Made by a program: the position numbers and the translations under genes | Shown: positions 17,211 to 25,031 of the stretch, piece by piece | Position numbering within the stretch: the first letter of the stretch is position 1 | How the letters are laid out: every line of letters starts with the position of its first letter | Source: Stenotrophomonas nematodicola | GTDB taxonomy: Bacteria; Pseudomonadota; Gammaproteobacteria; Xanthomonadales; Xanthomonadaceae | Direction of reading: 5' to 3' | DNA: 64,000 nucleotides | Assembly (NCBI RefSeq): GCF_009467805.1 | Contig: NZ_WIAY01000007.1 | Coordinates: forward strand, 62,001 to 126,000 | Notes under the pieces: generated by a model | Seen by the model: only the letters and a program-made list of their open reading frames with translations | Told to the model about the DNA's origin: nothing | The model's database searches: none

Positions 17211-17750
17211 TCAGCCGCCAGCCCGGCGGTTGCGGACCTCGTCGGGCAGCAGGGCGGTGATTTCCTCGAGGATCTTCGGCAGGGCCTGTTCAGAGTAGCC
17301 CCGGTGGACGTGGGCCACGCGGCCGTCATGGTCGAGGACGAACATGTGCGGCAGGGCTTCGATGCCGTACTGGTCGGAGACCAGGCCGCGGCTGTCGTGG
17401 ATCCAGGTCAGCGGCGGCGACTTGCGACCGCGGGCGATGGCCAGGAAGTCCGCGCGCGGTTCTTTGACGTTGACCGCAAACACCTGCAGGGCGTCGGTGC
17501 CGACGATGTCCTGCAACTGGCCGAGCACCGGCAGTTCCTTGCGGCACGGGCCGCACCAGGACGCCCAGAAGGTCACGATGACGACCTTGCCGCGATGGGC
17601 GGCCAGGTCGACAGGTTCGCCCTGGCGGTCCTTGCCGAGCAGCTGGGGCGGCAGGTCGCCGGCCTTGGGCGGCTCGGCGGTGGCGGCGCTGGCGCCCAGG
17701 CTGATCGCGAGCAGCAGGCACGCGAGGGCGGGGCGGATCATCGTGATCAT
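17211..17750 (-). CDS. TlpA-like exported thiol-disulfide oxidoreductase
   Basis: Thioredoxin-fold protein, 179 residues, with a signal peptide (IRPALACLLLAISLGASA) and a periplasmic TlpA/ResA-type domain. The redox motif is FWASWCGPCRKELPVL (CGPC), followed by the usual insertion (FAVNVKEPRADF) and the cis-Pro region ALPHMFVLDHDGR. It probably reduces a periplasmic disulfide, for example in cytochrome c or metal-centre assembly; the partner is unknown. The ATG at 17750 is chosen because an AAGGA site lies upstream; a second in-frame ATG at 17741 is possible. Confidence 0.85.
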   Translation of the reverse strand: MITMIRPALACLLLAISLGASAATAEPPKAGDLPPQLLGKDRQGEPVDLAAHRGKVVIVTFWASWCGPCRKELPVLGQLQDIVGTDALQVFAVNVKEPRADFLAIARGRKSPPLTWIHDSRGLVSDQYGIEALPHMFVLDHDGRVAHVHRGYSEQALPKILEEITALLPDEVRNRRAGG

Positions 17751-17777
17751 CGGCAATGCTTCCTTGCGCGGGCGCGC

Positions 17778-18557
17778 TTATTTTTCCACGAAGGCGCGTT
17801 CGAACACGTAGTGGCCGGGCGTACCGATGCGCGGGGACGTCTGGAAGCCGCGGGCATCGAGGACGCTGCGCAGGTCGGCCAGCATCTGCGGGCTGCCGCA
17901 GATCATGGCGCGATCGTTTTCCGGGTCCAGCGGCGGCAGGCCGAGGGTCTTCTGCATCTCGCCGCTTTCCATCAACGAGGTCAGGCGGCCCTGGTTCGGG
18001 AACGGCTCACGGGTGACGGCCGGGTAGTACAGCAGTTTCTCGCCGATCATCTCGCCGAGGAATTCGTGCTCGCGCAGTTCCTTCTCGAACAGGTCGCGGT
18101 AGGCCAGGTCCTTTTCGAAACGCACGCCGTGGGTGAGGATCACCTTGTCGAAGCGCTCGTAGGTTTCCGGGTCCTTGATCACCGACAGCCAGGGTGCCAG
18201 GCCGGTGCCGGTGCCCAGCAGGTACAGGTGCTTGCCCGGGTGCAGGTCGCTGATCAGCAGGGTGCCGGTGGGCTTCTTGCCGACCAGGACCTTGTCGCCT
18301 GGTTTGATGTGCTGCAGGCGCGAGGTCAGCGGCCCGTCCTGCACCTTGATGCTGAAGAACTCCAGGTTCTCTTCCCAGTTGGCGCTGGCGATCGAATACG
18401 CGCGCAGCAGCGGGCGCGTGTCGGTTTCCAGGCCGATCATCACGAACTGGCCGTTCTCGAAGCGGAAACCGCTGTCGCGGGTCGTGGTGAAGCTGAAGTA
18501 GGCGTCGGTCCAGTGACGGACCTCAAGCACCGTTTCGGCGCCGAAAGCGGAAGACAT
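17778..18557 (-). CDS. fpr: Ferredoxin--NADP(+) reductase
   Basis: FAD-dependent reductase moving electrons between NADPH and ferredoxin or flavodoxin, and in pseudomonads to bacterioferritin-associated ferredoxin for iron release. 259 residues, the bacterial Fpr size. The FAD site is LRAYSIASANW; the NADP site is LLGTGTGLAPWLSVIKD; the ribose-side motif is ICGSPQMLADL. The C-terminus VFERAFVEK is typical of this subclass. A Fur-like operator lies about 35-60 nt upstream of the ATG (see 18592-18619), suggesting iron-responsive expression. The upstream ABC exporter gene is on the same strand but appears separate. Confidence 0.94.
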   Translation of the reverse strand: MSSAFGAETVLEVRHWTDAYFSFTTTRDSGFRFENGQFVMIGLETDTRPLLRAYSIASANWEENLEFFSIKVQDGPLTSRLQHIKPGDKVLVGKKPTGTLLISDLHPGKHLYLLGTGTGLAPWLSVIKDPETYERFDKVILTHGVRFEKDLAYRDLFEKELREHEFLGEMIGEKLLYYPAVTREPFPNQGRLTSLMESGEMQKTLGLPPLDPENDRAMICGSPQMLADLRSVLDARGFQTSPRIGTPGHYVFERAFVEK

Positions 18558-18591
18558 GGGGGTGGGGTCTGATCTGTGTTGTCCCGCCCAG

Positions 18592-18619
18592 TTTATCTCA
18601 AATGAGATAAATTCTCATT
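18592..18619 (-). promoter_or_regulatory. Fur-like operator upstream of fpr
   Basis: Two overlapping dyads. The first is TTTATCTCA (18592-18600) and TGAGATAAA (18603-18611). The second is AATGAGA (18601-18607) and TCTCATT (18613-18619) around TAAAT. The second closely resembles a Fur box (AATGAGA-N5-TCTCATT). Overlapping half-sites of this kind are typical of Fur operators. This is the most AT-rich patch in the neighbourhood. Confidence 0.65.
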
Positions 18620-18649
18620 GACTGGCCGGAAACGCATGCGGAAGGGGCC

Positions 18650-20521
18650 TCAACGATACCCGGCAGCCTGCAGCTCGAACAACTCGGCGTAGCGGCCGCC
18701 TTCAGCCATCAGCTGGGCATGGGTGCCGCTGGCCTCGATGCGGCCGCCGGCCAGCACCAGGATGCGGTCGGCCATGCGTACCGACGAAAAGCGGTGCGAG
18801 ATCAGCACGGCGGTACGGTTGTCGGACAGCTCCTTGAAGCGCTGGAAGACCTCGAACTCGCTGCGCGCGTCAAGCGCGGCGGTCGGTTCGTCGAGGATCA
18901 TCACCTGCGCGTCGCGCATGTAGGCGCGGGCGATGGCGATCTTCTGCCACTGGCCGCCGGACAGGTCCATGCCCAGTTTGAAGCGGCGCCCGATCAGCTG
19001 GTCATAGCCGCCGGGCAGGCCGGCAATGACCTCGTCGGCCATGCCGCGACGGGCCGCATCGCGGATCCGCGCCTGATCGCCCATCGCCTCGACCAGGCCG
19101 ACGCCGATGTTCTCGCCGGCGCTGAGGTTGTAGCGCACGAAGTCCTGGAAAATCACGCCCATGTTGGCGCGCAGGTCGTCCAGGTCGTAGTCGCGCAGGT
19201 CGCGCCCGTCCAGCAGGATGCGGCCTTCGTCCGGGTCGTACAGGCGCGCCAGCAGCTTGACCAGGGTGGTCTTGCCGGCGCCGTTCTCGCCGACCAGGGC
19301 CAGCACTTCGCCGGCGCGCAGCTCGAAGTCGAGATGGCGTACGGCCCATTGCCCGGCATCGGGGTAGCGGAAGCCGACGTTCTCGAACACAAAGCCCTGG
19401 GTGATCGGCTGCGGGATGGCGATGGCATCGGCGCGCGAGTGGATCTCCGGCTGGATCTGGAAGAAGGAGAACAGGTCGTCCAGGTACAGCGCCTGCCCGG
19501 CTACCTGCGAGAAGCCGATCAGCAGGCCCTCCAGCAGCTGGCGCAGGCGCAGGAAGCTGCCGGCCAGGAAGGTCAGGTCGCCGATGGAGAAATCGCCGCG
19601 CACGGTGCGCCAGGCGATGTAGGCGTAGGCGGCGTAGTAACCGAGCGTACCCAGCGCGGCCAGCAGGGTGCCCCAGAACGCGCGCCGCCGCGCCAGCGCG
19701 CGGTTGGCGCGGAAGAACCTGTCGGCCAGGGTCTTGTAGCGGTCGATCAGGAAGCGGTGGAGGTTGAAGATTTTCACCTCCTTGGCCGTTTCCACGCTGG
19801 CCCCGATCTGGCGCAGGTACTCCAGCTGGCGGCGCTCGGGCGTCCACTGGAAGTTGAGGCTGTAGCCGGCCGCGTTGAAGTGCGATTCGCCGATGAACGC
19901 CGGCACCAGCGCCACGGCCAGCAGCAGGATCAGCCACGGCGCATACACCAGCAGGCCTACCGCGAGGCTGGCCACGGTGATGCTGTCCTGCACCTGGCCG
20001 AACAGCTGGCTCATCAGGTTCATCCGGCCCATCGTCTGGCGGCGCGCGCGATCAAGCTTGTCCTGCAGGTCGGGGTCCTCGAAGTCTTCCAGGTCCAGCT
20101 CGGCAGCGTGTTCCATCAGCCGGACGCTGGTGACGTTGGTGAACAGTTCCGAGAGCAGTGTGTCGGCGTAGTTGACCAGGCGGCCAAGCAGATCGGACAC
20201 GATCGCCAGGCCGAACTCCAACGCCAGCAGGCCGAGCAGCGGGTTGAGCAGGCCGCTGGACGGCGCCTCGCCGAACGGCGGGAACCCGGCTTCGTGCTGG
20301 CTCAGGTGCAGGGCCGCATCGATGATCAGCTTGCCCACGTACAGCATCGACACCGGCAGCAAGGCGCGGATCAGGCGCAGGCCCAGGCTGGCGCTGGCCA
20401 GTGCGGGACTGGTCTGCCAGACCTGGCGCAGGAAGGGGGGCAGGTTGCGCATCGCCTGGAAGCGTTCGCGCAGGCTCGGGTTCTTCTGGCCGGGAGTGCC
20501 GGCAGCGGGGGAGGCGGGCAT
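18650..20521 (-). CDS. ABC exporter, fused permease and ATPase
   Basis: ABC half-transporter of 623 residues; two copies would form an exporter in the inner membrane. The N-terminal membrane domain (about residues 35-330) has six predicted helices. The nucleotide-binding domain shows Walker A GENGAGKTTLVKLL, Q-loop VIFQDFVRYN, signature DLSGGQWQKIAIARA, Walker B VMILDEPTAALD and the H-loop ISHRFSSVRMAD. The start chosen is the ATG at 20521 (MPASPAAGTPG); the frame is open slightly further upstream. The substrate cannot be predicted. It is isolated from fpr by the Fur-like site and from the upstream gene by a REP palindrome. Confidence 0.9.
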   Translation of the reverse strand: MPASPAAGTPGQKNPSLRERFQAMRNLPPFLRQVWQTSPALASASLGLRLIRALLPVSMLYVGKLIIDAALHLSQHEAGFPPFGEAPSSGLLNPLLGLLALEFGLAIVSDLLGRLVNYADTLLSELFTNVTSVRLMEHAAELDLEDFEDPDLQDKLDRARRQTMGRMNLMSQLFGQVQDSITVASLAVGLLVYAPWLILLLAVALVPAFIGESHFNAAGYSLNFQWTPERRQLEYLRQIGASVETAKEVKIFNLHRFLIDRYKTLADRFFRANRALARRRAFWGTLLAALGTLGYYAAYAYIAWRTVRGDFSIGDLTFLAGSFLRLRQLLEGLLIGFSQVAGQALYLDDLFSFFQIQPEIHSRADAIAIPQPITQGFVFENVGFRYPDAGQWAVRHLDFELRAGEVLALVGENGAGKTTLVKLLARLYDPDEGRILLDGRDLRDYDLDDLRANMGVIFQDFVRYNLSAGENIGVGLVEAMGDQARIRDAARRGMADEVIAGLPGGYDQLIGRRFKLGMDLSGGQWQKIAIARAYMRDAQVMILDEPTAALDARSEFEVFQRFKELSDNRTAVLISHRFSSVRMADRILVLAGGRIEASGTHAQLMAEGGRYAELFELQAAGYR

Positions 20522-20616
20522 GGGCGCTATTGTGCGCGCCTGCGCCGTGGCGGAACGATGAATGCGGTGCAATCCCGCCTCACCCTGCGGATATCGCGAT
20601 GCAAGGCGTGCACCGT

Positions 20617-20643
20617 GCAGTGCCGGCCAGCGGCCGGCACTGC
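20617..20643. repeat. REP-type palindrome
   Basis: GCAGTGCCGGCC (20617-20628), loop AGC, GGCCGGCACTGC (20632-20643): perfect 12-bp stem, just past the end of the ECF41-linked gene and before the ABC exporter gene, so it may end the sigma-factor transcript. Confidence 0.75.
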
Positions 20644-20652
20644 CGGGATCTC

Positions 20653-21096
20653 TTACGGCAGCGGCGGCAGCAGTCCGGCGCCGAGGCGGTTCCAGGCGTT
20701 GATCACCGCGATGCCCATGCTCAGGTCGCTGATGCCCTTCTCGTCGAAATGCGGCGTCAGTGCCTCGAACGCCGCGTCGGAGGGTGCACCGTCGGGCAGG
20801 CGGGTCAGCGCTTCGGCCCAGCCCAGCGCGGCGCGTTCGCGCGCGTCGAAGAAGCGGCTTTCATGCCACGCCGGCAGGGTGTCCAGTTTGCGCGGCTCGA
20901 TGCCGCCCTTGCGCAGCGCGGTGCCGTGCATGTCCATGCAGTAGCCGCAGCCGTTGATCTGTGACACGCGCAGGAACACCAGTTCCATCAGCGTGGGATC
21001 GACCGGGCTGTCATGCACGGCCTTGCTGGTGGCGAGCAGGCCCTTGAACGCGTCGGCGGCCAGGCGGGTGTAGGGAACGCGGGGAGAAGCGGACAT
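20653..21096 (-). CDS. Carboxymuconolactone decarboxylase/AhpD-like protein (ECF41 partner)
   Basis: A 147-residue AhpD-like alkylhydroperoxidase-fold protein. The redox motif CGYCMDMHG provides Cys50, Cys53 and His57 (CxxCxxxH). The rest fits the carboxymuconolactone decarboxylase family. Such genes are the standard partner of ECF41 sigma factors, and the sigma gene lies 35 nt upstream on the same strand. A role in peroxide or redox metabolism is inferred; the substrate is unknown. The start at 21096 (MSASPRVPYTRL) has GGAG 9-10 nt upstream. A longer frame start (MKTAIGAV) is possible but less like the family. Confidence 0.88.
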   Translation of the reverse strand: MSASPRVPYTRLAADAFKGLLATSKAVHDSPVDPTLMELVFLRVSQINGCGYCMDMHGTALRKGGIEPRKLDTLPAWHESRFFDARERAALGWAEALTRLPDGAPSDAAFEALTPHFDEKGISDLSMGIAVINAWNRLGAGLLPPLP

Positions 21097-21131
21097 CGTG
21101 GACTCCGTGACGGCCCCGATGGCCGTCTTCA

Positions 21132-22028
21132 TCAGGAGGACGCGGCAGCGTGGCGCGCTGTGACAACCGCGCCGAGCTTGTCCGGATTCAACACGCTCAG
21201 CACCCGCACGATGCGCCCGTCGTCCACGGTGACGGTGGTGACCGAATGCAGATGCCCGTCGTCGAACCGCAGGATCGCCGGCTCGCCGTTGACCCAGCCG
21301 ATGCGCCCGGGGTGCGAGCCGTTGCGGCGGGCGATGGCCCAGAACAGCTGGGCGATGCGCTCGGCGCCCAGCAGCGGGCGGATCGCGGCGGTCACCCGTC
21401 CGCCGCCGTCGGACACCATCTCCGCATTGGCGTGCAGCAGCGACAGGATCGCGGCCTGGTCCCCCTGTTCCGTGGCCTGCATGAAGCGCTCCAGCAGCGT
21501 GCGGTGCTGCGCGGCGCTGACCGCGAAGCGCGGCCGCCCGGTCTGCAGGCGCTGCCGCGCGCGATGCACCAGCTGGCGGCAGTTGGCCGGGGTGTGGTCG
21601 AGCAGCGGGGCGATCTCGGGGTAGTCGTAGTCGAACACGTCCTTGAGCAGGAAGGCGGCGCGCTCGTCGGGTCTGAGCTGCTCCAGCAGCGCCAGGAAGG
21701 CCACCGAGACATCGTCGGCGTGGGCATGGCGCTGCGCCGGGTCGTGCATCGGATCCGGGTCGAGGGCGATCTCCAGCGGTTCGGGCAGCCACGGGCCGAC
21801 ATAGTCGATGCGCGCGTTGCGCGCGGCCCGCAGGCGGTCCAGCCCCAGCCGGGTGGTGGCGGTGACCAGCCAGGCTTCCGGGTCCCGGATGGCAGTGGTG
21901 TCGGCCCCCTGCCAGCGCAGCCAGGCGTCCTGGACCACGTCCTCGGCGTCGCTGCGGCTGCCCAGCAGTCGGTAGGCGAGGGCAAACAGGCGCGGGCGAT
22001 GGGTCTGGAAGGTATCGGGGGTGTGCAT
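21132..22028 (-). CDS. ECF41-group RNA polymerase sigma factor
   Basis: Extracytoplasmic-function sigma factor of group ECF41, 298 residues. Sigma2 (residues 8-70, LLGSRSDAEDVVQDAWLRW) and sigma4 (about 105-165) are followed by a SnoaL-like C-terminal domain that in this group acts as a built-in regulator. All three group hallmarks are present: WLPEP at 80-84 in the linker, DGGGR at 207-211, and NPDKL at 281-285. No anti-sigma factor gene adjoins, as expected for the group. The start is ATG 22028. There is no ribosome site there, which fits a nearly leaderless transcript from the promoter at 22037-22063. Confidence 0.95.
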   Translation of the reverse strand: MHTPDTFQTHRPRLFALAYRLLGSRSDAEDVVQDAWLRWQGADTTAIRDPEAWLVTATTRLGLDRLRAARNARIDYVGPWLPEPLEIALDPDPMHDPAQRHAHADDVSVAFLALLEQLRPDERAAFLLKDVFDYDYPEIAPLLDHTPANCRQLVHRARQRLQTGRPRFAVSAAQHRTLLERFMQATEQGDQAAILSLLHANAEMVSDGGGRVTAAIRPLLGAERIAQLFWAIARRNGSHPGRIGWVNGEPAILRFDDGHLHSVTTVTVDDGRIVRVLSVLNPDKLGAVVTARHAAASS

Positions 22029-22036
22029 GCAGGGAG

Positions 22037-22063
22037 GACGCCGCAGCGGGCGCTGCCGTGACA
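22037..22063 (-). promoter_or_regulatory. ECF41-type promoter driving its own sigma gene
   Basis: Read on the minus strand: TGTCACG (22063-22057), exactly 16 nt, then CGTC (22040-22037). This matches the reported ECF41 promoter form TGTCACA-N16-CGTC in all but one base. The -10 lies only 8 nt before the ATG at 22028, so the mRNA would have almost no leader. Confidence 0.7.
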
Positions 22064-22215
22064 GGAGGTTGGGGGTTGTCACTGTGCCTCAAATCGCAGC
22101 GTTGCGAGTCATTCTCACCCGTGGCTCCGGTCGGCACGCGGGGGCAGCATCGGTGGACCGCTGGGGGTAAAATGGAGGGCTAACCCCCCGCCAGCCTCCA
22201 GCAAGCGAGCAAGTC

Positions 22216-23733
22216 GTGACATCGATCAAGCAGGAAGACCTCATCCAGTCCATCGCCGACGCGCTGCAGTACATCTCGTACTACCACCCGGTCGACTACA
22301 TCAAGAGCCTGGCCGCAGCCTACGAGCGCGAAGAGTCGCCGGCCGCCAAGGAGGCGATGGCCCAGATCCTGATCAACTCGCGCATGTGCGCCGAAGGCCA
22401 TCGGCCGATCTGCCAGGACACCGGCATCGTCACCGTGTTCCTGGAAATCGGCATGAACGTGCGCTGGGACGACGCCACGATGGGCGTGGAAGACATGGCC
22501 AATGAAGGCGTGCGCCGGGCCTACAACCACCCGGACAACAAGCTGCGCGCCTCGGTCCTGGCCGATCCGGCCGGCAAGCGCGTCAACACCAGGGACAACA
22601 CCCCGGGCGTGGTCAACGTCAAGGTCGTGCCGGGCGACACCGTCGAGGTGATCGTCGCGGCCAAGGGGGGCGGCTCGGAAGCCAAGTCCAAGTTCGCCAT
22701 GCTCAACCCGTCCGATTCGATCGTGGACTGGGTGCTCAAGACCGTGCCGACGATGGGGGCTGGCTGGTGCCCGCCGGGCATGCTCGGCATCGGCATCGGC
22801 GGCACCGCCGAGAAGGCGATGCTGCTGGCCAAGGAATCGCTGATGGAGCCGATCGACATCAACGACCTCAAGGCGCGCGGCGCCTCCAACCGGGCCGAAG
22901 AACTGCGCCTGGAACTGTTCGACAAGGTCAATGCGCTGGGTATCGGCGCGCAGGGCCTGGGAGGCCTGACCACGGTGCTGGACATCAAGGTCAAGGACTT
23001 CCCGACCCACGCCGCCAATCTGCCGGTGGCGATGATCCCGAACTGTGCGGCGACCCGCCATGCACACTTCACCCTGGACGGCAGCGGCCCGGTGATGCTG
23101 GACCCGCCGTCGCTGGAAGACTGGCCGCAGATCACGTACGACGCCTCCAAGGGCACCCGCGTCGACCTGGATACGATCACCCCGGAAGACGTGGCCAGCT
23201 GGACCCCGGGCCAGACCCTGCTGCTCAACGGCAAGCTGCTCACCGGGCGCGATGCCGCGCACAAGCGCATGGTGGAGATGCTGGACAAGGGCGAGCCGCT
23301 GCCGGTCGACCTCAAGGGCCGCTTCATCTACTACGTGGGTCCGGTCGATCCGGTGCGCGACGAAGTGGTGGGCCCGGCCGGCCCGACGACCGCCACCCGC
23401 ATGGACAAGTTCACCCGCCAGGTGCTGGAGCAGACCGGCCTGCTGGGCATGGTCGGCAAGGCCGAACGCGGCCCGGCGGCAATCGAGGCGATCCGCGACA
23501 ACAAGTCCGCCTATCTGATGGCGGTCGGCGGGTCGGCGTACCTGGTGTCCAAGGCGATCAAGGCGGCCAAGGTGGTCGGCTTTGCGGACCTGGGCATGGA
23601 GGCGATCTACGAGTTCACCGTGCAGGACATGCCGGTCACCGTGGCCGTCGACGCCACCGGCGAGTCGGTGCACATCACCGGGCCGCGCGAATGGCAGGCC
23701 CGCATCGGCAGCATTCCGGTGGTCGTTGCCTGA
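22216..23733 (+). CDS. fumA: Class I fumarate hydratase ([4Fe-4S])
   Basis: Iron-sulfur fumarase of the TCA cycle, interconverting fumarate and malate. 505 residues, a fused alpha-beta class I enzyme. Candidate cluster cysteines are in HRPICQDTGIV, GAGWCPPGMLG and IPNCAATRHAHF. The beta part shows GPTTATRMDKF and a final region MEAIYEFTVQDMPVTVAVD. The start is GTG 22216 (TSIKQEDLIQSI follows). A TAAAAT -10 candidate lies at 22168-22173. The symbol follows E. coli; fumA and fumB cannot be told apart here. The oxidant-resistant class II enzyme fumC is at 55245. Confidence 0.93.
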   Translation: MTSIKQEDLIQSIADALQYISYYHPVDYIKSLAAAYEREESPAAKEAMAQILINSRMCAEGHRPICQDTGIVTVFLEIGMNVRWDDATMGVEDMANEGVRRAYNHPDNKLRASVLADPAGKRVNTRDNTPGVVNVKVVPGDTVEVIVAAKGGGSEAKSKFAMLNPSDSIVDWVLKTVPTMGAGWCPPGMLGIGIGGTAEKAMLLAKESLMEPIDINDLKARGASNRAEELRLELFDKVNALGIGAQGLGGLTTVLDIKVKDFPTHAANLPVAMIPNCAATRHAHFTLDGSGPVMLDPPSLEDWPQITYDASKGTRVDLDTITPEDVASWTPGQTLLLNGKLLTGRDAAHKRMVEMLDKGEPLPVDLKGRFIYYVGPVDPVRDEVVGPAGPTTATRMDKFTRQVLEQTGLLGMVGKAERGPAAIEAIRDNKSAYLMAVGGSAYLVSKAIKAAKVVGFADLGMEAIYEFTVQDMPVTVAVDATGESVHITGPREWQARIGSIPVVVA

Positions 23734-23738
23734 TCCAG

Positions 23739-23767
23739 CGGGGTGCCGGCCACCGGCCGGCACCCCG
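23739..23767. repeat. REP-type palindrome between converging genes
   Basis: CGGGGTGCCGGCC-type perfect 13-bp stem (23739-23751 with 23755-23767, loop ACC), filling the gap between the fumarase stop and the end of the thioesterase gene. Confidence 0.8.
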
Positions 23768-24316
23768 TTACAGCGCGCCGTCGCCCTTCATTGAGGCGTC
23801 CAGGTCCAGCAAGGCCTGGGCGGGGTCGTTCAAGGGCGGTGAAACCGCATCGCACACCCCGACCGCGCCGAGCAGGTCCTCGGCGCTGACGAAACGGCGT
23901 GCCCGACGATCGTAGAACCCGGCCAGCAGCAGGGCGCGGGTGGCGACCACCTCATCGTTGCCGATCAGTACACGCTGCTGCATCACCATCCGCGCGTCCT
24001 GCCAGCCGAGGACGCGGGTTTCCAGAGTGAAGGACTGGAACAGCTTCAACTCCCGTCGGAAGCGTACCGCCCCGGCACCGACGATCGGCGCCCATCGGTT
24101 GCGCAGGGCGGCCCGTCCGATGCCATTGCGCAGGATCAGGTCGATGCGGCCAAGGTCGAACAGCGTCCAGTAGCGGCCGTTGTTCATGTGGCCGTTGACA
24201 TCCAGGTCGTTGAGCCACACCCGCGAGCGGATCCGCGAGATCCCGTCCGGGGCCGACAGCCGCGGACGCCACAGGGAGCTCAGCAGCAGCCACAGCAGAC
24301 GGAACCAGAGATTCAT
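23768..24316 (-). CDS. Hot-dog-fold acyl-CoA thioesterase family protein
   Basis: A 182-residue protein with an N-terminal hydrophobic stretch (LWFRLLWLLLSSLW), which may anchor it to the membrane, followed by a hot-dog domain. The signature DLDVNGHMNNGRYWTLFDLG is that of 4-hydroxybenzoyl-CoA-type thioesterases, with Asp as the probable catalytic residue, and resembles the eukaryotic THEM6 group. FRRELKLFQSFTLETRVLGW covers the central strands. The substrate is unknown. It is transcribed divergently from the TetR gene across a 118-bp region with dyads, so it is a plausible TetR target. Confidence 0.85.
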   Translation of the reverse strand: MNLWFRLLWLLLSSLWRPRLSAPDGISRIRSRVWLNDLDVNGHMNNGRYWTLFDLGRIDLILRNGIGRAALRNRWAPIVGAGAVRFRRELKLFQSFTLETRVLGWQDARMVMQQRVLIGNDEVVATRALLLAGFYDRRARRFVSAEDLLGAVGVCDAVSPPLNDPAQALLDLDASMKGDGAL

Positions 24317-24405
24317 GCCGGAACGCCGGAAGGGCGGGGCAGAGCGGGGGTACGGCGCATGGAGGCTCCGAATATGACGAGTGTAATAGTCAATTACGGT
24401 AGGCT

Positions 24406-24419
24406 ATGACGACTGTCAT
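24406..24419. promoter_or_regulatory. Candidate TetR operator
   Basis: Dyad ATGAC-GACT-GTCAT, 15 nt before the TetR start. A related half-site ATGACGAGTG lies at about 24374. The AT-rich stretch 24378-24405 between them is the likely divergent promoter area. Confidence 0.4.
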
Positions 24420-24434
24420 GGCAAGGGTCACCGC

Positions 24435-25010
24435 ATGCGCAATCGACACACCAATCCGCGTGGGCGCGTGGTCGTGGCCGCCGTGGAGATGCTGGCCCGG
24501 CATGGCCTCAATGCCACCAGCATCCGTGAGATGACCAAGCGCGCCGAGGCGCCGCTGGGCTCCACCTACCATCACTTCCCGGGCGGCAAGCAGCAGGTGG
24601 TGGTGGAGGCGATCGAGCTCGCCGGTGCGCACGTCGGTGCGCGTCTGGAGCGGCACCTGCAGGACGGGGCGCTTGCCGGGCTGCGTGCCTATCTGGCGGC
24701 GTGGCGGCAGAGCCTGATCGCCACCGAGTTCCGCCGCGGCTGCCCGGTGATGGGTGTGGCGGTGGAGGAGCCGATCGACGACATCGCCGTGGAGGCGCTG
24801 GATGCCGCCGCCGCCGCGTTCGGCGACTGGCAGCGCCGGCTGGCCGCCGCGTTGCAGGTGCAGGGCCACGCGGCGGCCACTGCGGCGCGGCTGGCCACCC
24901 TGATCATCGCCAGCGTTGAAGGGGCCATCGTGATGTGCCGGGCGCAGCGGAGCATTGAACCCTTCGACCACGTTGCCGCGCAGTTGGAGGCACTGGTCGC
25001 CACGCCCTGA
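24435..25010 (+). CDS. TetR-family regulator
   Basis: Transcriptional repressor of 191 residues. The N-terminal helix-turn-helix reads GLNATSIREMTKRAEAPLGS, followed by the YHHFPGGKQQVV motif typical of the LmrA/YxaF-like branch. The C-terminal ligand domain includes RRGCPVMGVAVEEP, the conserved GCP region of that branch. The ATG at 24435 begins MRNRHTNPRGRVV. It probably represses itself and perhaps the divergent thioesterase gene through the dyad at 24406. The inducer is unknown. It converges on the LysE gene with 21 nt between. Confidence 0.9.
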   Translation: MRNRHTNPRGRVVVAAVEMLARHGLNATSIREMTKRAEAPLGSTYHHFPGGKQQVVVEAIELAGAHVGARLERHLQDGALAGLRAYLAAWRQSLIATEFRRGCPVMGVAVEEPIDDIAVEALDAAAAAFGDWQRRLAAALQVQGHAAATAARLATLIIASVEGAIVMCRAQRSIEPFDHVAAQLEALVATP

Positions 25011-25031
25011 ACATTGCGGCGGGGGCGGCGC

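Noticed and set aside
22168..22205. Hairpin-like stretch before the class I fumarase gene as a riboswitch
   Set aside because: Only a short GC dyad (GGAGG with CCTCC) near the -10; nothing resembling a known riboswitch core.
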